Positions 58,980-64,000 of a stretch of 64,000 bases of DNA are shown in pieces (the first letter of the stretch is position 1; every line of letters begins with the position of its first letter). A model generated the notes under the pieces. The model saw nothing but the letters and a program-made list of their open reading frames with translations. It was not told where the DNA came from and did no database searches. The translations under genes were made by a program, and so were the position numbers. The stretch covers positions 1,861,345 through 1,925,344 of the forward strand of contig CM039202.1 of the NCBI GenBank assembly GCA_008360975.2. The letters run 5' to 3'. Source of the stretch: Lichenostomus cassidix (taxonomy: Eukaryota > Chordata > Aves > Passeriformes > Meliphagidae).

Positions 58980-60850
58980 AACTCAACTTGGACTCTCCAG
59001 GCTGGAATTGCACAAAGAGAGATGAAATTGGGAATTTTCCTTCCCAGAGTCCTGAAATATCCTTGGGATTATTGCATAAAAACACGCTTGGGAAGTGTGG
59101 AAAGAAGCTTGAAAAGCTTAAGATTTAAAAAAAAAATCATAATTCATTGAAAAAGAAATTAGAAATCATTGTTTAAACCTCACCTTAACTTGAACTCTCC
59201 AGGCTGGAGTTGCACAAAGGGTGTGGAGAGATAAAATTTGGGATCTCCCTTCCCAGAGGCCTGAAATATTGGTAGGATTGTGACATAAAAACACACTTGG
59301 GAAGTGTAAAGAGAAGCCTGAAAAGTGAAAGATTTTTTTTTTAAAATAAGCATAATTGGTTGAAAAAAATTAGAAATCATTGTTTAAATCTCACCTTAAG
59401 TTGAACTCTCCAGGCTGGAGTTGCACAAAGAGAGATAAAATTGGGAATCTCCCTTCCCAGAGGCATGAAATACCCCTGGGATTATTGCATAAAAACATAC
59501 TTGGGCTGTGTAAAAAGAAGCCTGAAAAGCTAAAGATTTTAAAAAAAATAACCATAATTCCTTGCTTAAAAAAAAAAAAAAAAAAGCAAACGTTTAAACC
59601 TCACCTTAACTTGAACTCTCCAGGCTGGAGTTACACAAAAGGTGTGGAGAGAGAAAATTTGTTATTTCCCTTCCCAGAAGCCTGAAATATTCTTGGGATT
59701 ATTATATAAAAACACACTTGGGAAGTGTGGAAAGAAGCCTGAAGAGCTAAAGATTTTTTAAAAAATAAACATAATTCCTTGCTAAAAAATTAGAAATAAT
59801 TTTGTAAACCTTGCCTTAACTTGAACTCTCCAGGCTGGAATTGCACAAAGGGTGTGGAGAGATAAAATTTGGGATTTCACTTTGAGAGGCCTGAAATACC
59901 CCTGGCATTATTACATAAAATCATGCTTGAAAAGTGTGGAAAGAAGCCTGAAAAGCTTAAGATTTAAAAAAAAATCATAATTCATTGAAAAAGAAATTAG
60001 AAATCAGTGTGTAAACCTCACCTTAACTTGAACTCTCCAGGCTGGAGTTGCACAAAGAGAGATAAAATTGGGAATCTCCCTCCTGAGAGGCCTGAAATAT
60101 TCCTGGGATTATTATATAAGAACACACTTGGGAAGTGTGGAAAGAAGCCTGAAAAGCTAAAGATTTAAAAAAAAAAAATACAATTAATTGCTAAAAAATG
60201 AGCAAACATTGTTTAAACCTCACCTTAACTTGAACTCTCCAGGCTGGAATTGCACAAAAGGTGTGGAGAGAGAAAATTTGGGATCTCCCTTCCCAGAAGC
60301 CTGAAATGTTGATAGGATTGTGACATAAAAACACACATGAAAAGTGTAAAAAGAAGCCTGAAAACCTGAAGATTTAAAAAAAAATAAACATAATTCCTTA
60401 CTTAAAAAAAACCCAAAAGCAAACATTGTTTAAATCTCACCTTAACATGAACTCCCTGGGCTGGAGTTACACAAAAGGTGTGGAGAGAGAAAATTTGGGA
60501 TTTCCCTTCCCAGAAGCCTGAAATATTCTTGGGATTATTGCATAAAAACACACATGAAAAGTGTAAAAAGAAGCCTGAAAAGTGAAAGATTTTTTTTAAA
60601 AAATAAGCATAATTGGTTAAAAAAAATTAGAAATCATTGTGTAAACCTCGCCTTAAGTTGAACTCTCCAGGCTGGAATTGCACAAAGAGAGATAAAATTG
60701 GGAATCTCCCTTCCCAGAGGCATGAAATACCCCTGGGATTGTAACATAAAAACACACTTGAAAAGAGCAAAAAGAAGCCTGAAAAGCTGAAGATTTTAAA
60801 AAAATAACCATAATTCCTTGCTAAAAAAATAAAAAAATTTAAAAAAATCC
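58980..60850. repeat. About 208-bp tandem repeat, nine copies, in intron 1
   Basis: TTGAACTCTCCAGGCTGGAG recurs at about 58988, 59190, 59400, 59610, 59820, 60030, 60230, 60445 and 60660. Each unit also has CCTGAAATATTCTTGGGATT, ATAAAAACACACTTGG and an A-run. The A-run length varies most. Confidence 0.95.
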
Positions 60851-61250
60851 AACCCAGTAAATGTCAGCAGTAAATCTCCACCCAGAGCTGCTCCCAGCAC
60901 GTGTTTTGTGCAGCAGCTCAGGTGACACAGCAGCGTTAAACCAACATTTTTATCAAGATGCAGCCAGATCTGCTCTGCAATCGCTCTGGAGAGGTTTTGA
61001 CTCGATAAATCAGTTCCAGCAGGACGGAGCTGTTGGTTTTACTGCTGGCGTTTCACACGAGGATGTGCTCTGCTCTTCCAGACGGGGAAAATTGCGCTAA
61101 TTGGAGGTTTGACTCCTGGAAAAAGCTGGCCTTGGGGCAGCAATTCCCATGGGAGAGCTCTGCCTCATTGTTTTTTGGGGTTTTTTTGGCAGTTTTTTTA
61201 AAATACAGGCTGTGGTGCTTTGAACCTTCAAGAATTCACCGATTCGGGTG
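60851..61250. other. Intronic single-copy sequence
   Basis: An open frame at 60861-61100 lacks good splice sites in phase and is not called an exon. Confidence 0.35.
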
Positions 61251-61405
61251 AAATTTTTTTTTTAATTTCTTGAAAATTTCAATTTTTTTCAATTTTTTTC
61301 AATTTTTTTCAATTTTTTCAATTTTTTCAATTTTTTCAATTTTTTTCAATTTTTTCAATTTTTCACCAATTTTTTCAATGATTTTTTCAATTTTTGAATT
61401 GCTTG
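61251..61405. repeat. CAATTTTTTT array
   Basis: About 13 units of 10-11 bases. Confidence 0.9.
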
Positions 61406-62147
61406 AAAATTTCAATTCAAGAAACTGAATCTTTCACAGGAGATTCCAAAAATCTGCTGTTGCCTTGGTGGGAAGCAGCGCAGCAAACCAGATTGTACAA
61501 ACCTGCTTTCCCCAAAATCCTGCTGCCGAAATGAACCCCAAAACCGTCAGGGTTTGCCCCAAATGAACTTTGGTGGGGGATTTCCCCAAATTCAGAGCAG
61601 AAAACAAAAAGAAACTCTTTCCATCAGCTCTGCCTTCCCTCCCCCAGCTCCTTCCAGCCTCTGCAGACTCAAAAGGGTTTTGGGAATTTTGGAACCTCTT
61701 GGATTTCCCTAATTTCCTGCCTAATTTCCCATTATTTCACCTGGCCATGTCCAAATCTCCAAATCTCCAAATCTCCAAATCCCATCCTTCTGCTGTCCCT
61801 TTGAACTCAATTAAAAGCTAAAAAACTGTGATTATTTATCACCACCCTCAACTAAAAATTAAATTTCCGCCACGATTTCAATCCAAGTTTGGCCGCGACG
61901 GATTTCGGTGCAAAAAATCTTCCCGAAGCAGAGATCTTGCTGCAAAGCTCTGCCCTGTGAAAGTTGATTTGTTTCTCACAGATTTGTTTCTGGGCTTGTC
62001 TGTCACGAGGTGAGTTTGGAGATTTCTCTCATTCCACAAACCCAAATCTATTAATTTCTGTCGTTGGGAAATGCAGAGGAAAGGCTGGGCTGAGCCTGCT
62101 GGGGCTTGAGCTGCTCTGAGCTGGGAGGAGAAACACAAAGGGAAGTT
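61406..62147. other. Intronic single-copy sequence
   Basis: Short TCCAAATC repeats near 61750. No exon is seen. Confidence 0.4.
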
Positions 62148-62292
62148 GAAAAATAGTTGAAAAAAAGTTGAAAAAAAGTTGAAAAAAAGTTGAAAAAAAG
62201 TTGAAAAAAAGTTGGAAAATAGTTGGAAAAAAGTTGAAAAAAAGTTGGAAAAAAGTTGGAAAAAAGTTGGAAAAAAGTTGGAAAAAAGGTCA
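62148..62292. repeat. 11-bp GTTGAAAAAAA array
   Basis: About 13 units of AAAAAAGTTGA, later AAAAAAGTTGG. Confidence 0.93.
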
Positions 62293-62411
62293 AGAAGTTT
62301 GGCCACCTGGGGGCAGCCAGGGATGGAAATTCCTCCAAAATCCAGGATGGGAAAAGCTCTGGGGTTGGGTCTGGGAGGGAGGCAAAGCAGGGGAGCAGCA
62401 GGTGGAGCGAG

Positions 62412-62945
62412 TGATGACTGATGGGTTTTGTCCTTTCTTTTTATACTCTTTTTATGCCCTTTTTAGGCATTTTATACTTAAAATAATCTTAGAAGAGGGT
62501 TATTTTATTCTATTATTTTATTATTATTTTTAATATTTTATTATACTATTTAATATATTATATTATATTATATTATAATTATATTATTTACTATATTGAA
62601 TTATTTTATTATAACAAGACCTAAAATAATCACCAGGGCAGCCATGAAATTGGGTGTTTATTTACACAAAAACTGTGTTTTATTATTTATTAATTATTTA
62701 TTATATTTTATATTTTTTATTATTATTTTTTATTTTTTATTTTTTATTCTTATTTATTTTTATTGATTTTTATTGATTTTATTATGTTATTTTATTATTA
62801 TTTTTAACATTATGTTTTATGATATTATTTTATATATTATATTACATTACATTATATGATATTATATTATTATGACGAGACTTAAAATAATCACCTGGGC
62901 AGCCATGAAACCAGTGTTCATTGACACAAAACTGTGTTTGATTAT
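62412..62945. repeat. AT-rich block with a 260-bp duplication
   Basis: AAAATAATCACCAGGGCAGC and ACACAAAAACTGTG at 62613-62690 recur at 62873-62945 after a stretch of TTATTATTTT runs. The start at 62412 (CTGATGGGTTTTGTCC) resembles the LTR-like start at 15895. Confidence 0.7.
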
Positions 62946-63140
62946 TTATTATTATTTATTAATTATTTATTATATTTATATTTTATATTTTATATTTTAT
63001 ATTTTATATTTTATATTTTATATTTATATTGTATATTTTATATTTTGTATTTATATTTTATATTTTATATGTATATTTTATATGGCATTTTATATTTTAT
63101 ATGTGTATATATATATTTATTTATTTGTTTATTTTATTAT
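62946..63140. repeat. TATATTTTATATTTTA microsatellite
   Basis: Almost pure A/T, ending about 25 bases before the pyrimidine tract of the exon 2 acceptor. Confidence 0.9.
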
Positions 63141-63169
63141 TATTATTTCATCCATCCCCTCTGTCCCAG

Positions 63170-63270
63170 GGAGCAGCATTGGGAGATTTTCCGGAGCTGA
63201 GCACTATGAAATCGTTTATCCCCAGAAGCTGCACTCAGTGCACAGGAGAGCAGCAGCAACAAACCCAGAG
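63170..63270 (+). CDS. ADAM28: ADAM-family metalloprotease (ADAM28-like), exon 2: start of the prodomain
   Basis: A 101-base exon is flanked by a pyrimidine-rich acceptor ending ctgtcccag and by the donor GAG/gtaggg. With the one base carried from exon 1 it encodes 34 residues and ends in phase 0. It contains HYEIVYPQKLHSVHRR, the pattern at the mature N-terminus of ADAM28, ADAMDEC1 and ADAM7-type proteins: Tyr/His-Glu-Ile/Val-Val-x-Pro-x-x-Leu-His followed by a basic pair. In this family the region opens the inhibitory prodomain of a membrane-anchored zinc metalloprotease of the reprolysin type. The catalytic, disintegrin, cysteine-rich and membrane segments would come from later exons outside the window. 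Open reading continues past the donor only into repeat-encoded Lys/Gly/Phe-rich sequence, which supports the splice site. Membership in the ADAM family is fairly secure; ADAM28 rather than a tandem paralogue is a judgement from one short segment. Confidence 0.7.
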
Positions 63271-63304
63271 GTAGGGAAGGAGAAAACTGCCTGGGTGATG
63301 CTGG

Positions 63305-64000
63305 GAGGTGGGGAAGGATTTCTGGAGAGGAAGGATTTCTGGAAAGGAAACATTTCTGGAAAGGAAGGATTTCTGAAAAAGAAGGATTTCTGGAAGGATT
63401 TCTGGAAAGGAAGGATCTCTGGAAGTGAAGGATCTCTGGAAAGGAAGGATTTCTGAAAAAGAAGGATTTCTGGAAGTGAGGGATTTCTGGAAAGGAAGGA
63501 TTTCTGAAAAAGGAAGGATTTCTGGAAAGGAAGGATTTCTGAAAAAGAAGGATTTCAGGCAGGATTTCTGGAAAGGGAGGATTTCTGGAAAGGGAGGATT
63601 TCTGAAAAAGGAAGGATTTCTGGAAAGGAAGGATTTCGGGAAAGGAAACATTTCTGGAAGTGAAGGATTTCTGAAAAGGAAGGATTTCTGGAAAAGGATT
63701 TCTGGAAAGGAAGGATTTCTGAAAAAGAAGGATTTCAGGAAAGGAAGGATTTCAGGAAAGGAAGGATTTCAGGAAAGGAAGGATTTCAGGAAAGGAAGGA
63801 TTTCTGGAAGTGAAGGATTTCTGAAAAAGGAGGATTTCTGGAAAGGAAGGATTTCTGGAAGTGAAGGATTTCTGAAAAAGGAGGATTTCTGGAAAGGAAG
63901 GATTTCTGGAAAGGAAGGATTTCTGGAAGTGAAGGATTTCTGAAAAAGGAGGATTTCTGGAAGTGAAGGATTTCTGGAAGTGAAGGATTTCTGGAAGTGA
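63305..64000. repeat. 17-18-bp GGAAAGGAAGGATTTCT array in intron 2
   Basis: About 39 units, with GGAAGTGAAGGATTTCT and GAAAAAGAAGGATTTCT variants. It runs out of the window on the right. The + strand is purine-rich. Confidence 0.95.

Larger units (their letters stand above)
57835..63169 (+). other. Intron 1 of the ADAM28-like gene
   Basis: This 5,335-base interval runs between donor gtattg and acceptor ctgtcccag and is in phase 1. It holds a short 17-bp repeat near 57905, single-copy sequence to about 58980, nine copies of a 208-bp repeat (58980-60850), A/T-run repeats at 61250 and 62148, and very AT-rich sequence from 62500 to 63150. Confidence 0.55.

Noticed and set aside
60861..61100. Possible extra exon in intron 1 of the ADAM gene
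   Set aside because: No acceptor or donor in the needed phase; exons 1 and 2 already join in frame without it.

Overview
The window looks like songbird (passerine) nuclear DNA, from one of the small, repeat-rich chromosomes. The evidence is many 3' ends of CR1 LINEs in the form typical of birds, LTR-like elements with avian-style TATA and poly(A) signals, spliced coding sequence, and no bacterial gene structure. About 50 tandem arrays with unit lengths from 3 to about 300 bp occupy well over a third of the sequence. All copy counts and boundaries here were read by eye.

Only one protein-coding gene is supported: the 5' end of an ADAM-family metalloprotease, best matched to ADAM28, on the + strand at the right edge. 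Exon 1 (57786-57834 for the coding part) gives a start codon in a strong context and a short signal peptide. Exon 2 (63170-63270) gives the start of the prodomain, with the segment HYEIVYPQKLHSVHRR. The two exons join in frame with good splice sites, and the rest of the gene lies beyond the window. In mammals ADAM28 lies near STC1, with a long non-coding interval between them. The 57 kb upstream of exon 1 may be the bird equivalent, but no STC1 exon was found here.

Layout. 1-9.5 kb: a 21-bp array running in from the left edge, a short single-copy block with RFX-type X-box motifs, CR1 ends whose tails have grown into arrays, a duplicated block of about 280 bp, and a long pyrimidine tract. 9.5-26 kb: moderately diverged dispersed duplicates, arrays of 34 to 300-bp units, and an LTR-like block carrying telomere-like repeats. 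26-39.5 kb: an inverted pair of LTR-like arms, adjoining 10/15-bp and 18-bp arrays, a CpG-rich 23-bp array, a satellite with higher-order structure (about 180-bp units grouped into about 741 bp), and a reverse-oriented LTR candidate. 39.7-57.3 kb: a 1.3-kb G/T-skewed array and further arrays separated by CR1 fragments and single-copy spacers. 57.3-64 kb: ADAM promoter, exon 1, an intron of 5,335 bp containing nine copies of a 208-bp repeat and AT-rich stretches, exon 2, and a 17-18-bp array that starts about 35 bp after the splice donor and leaves the window.

I see no operon, CRISPR array, tRNA, rRNA or clearly new enzymatic system. The most interesting signals concern repeat biology: CR1 3' tails that seem to have seeded minisatellites several times, satellites that record CpG decay copy by copy, and the inverted and telomere-like LTR structures.
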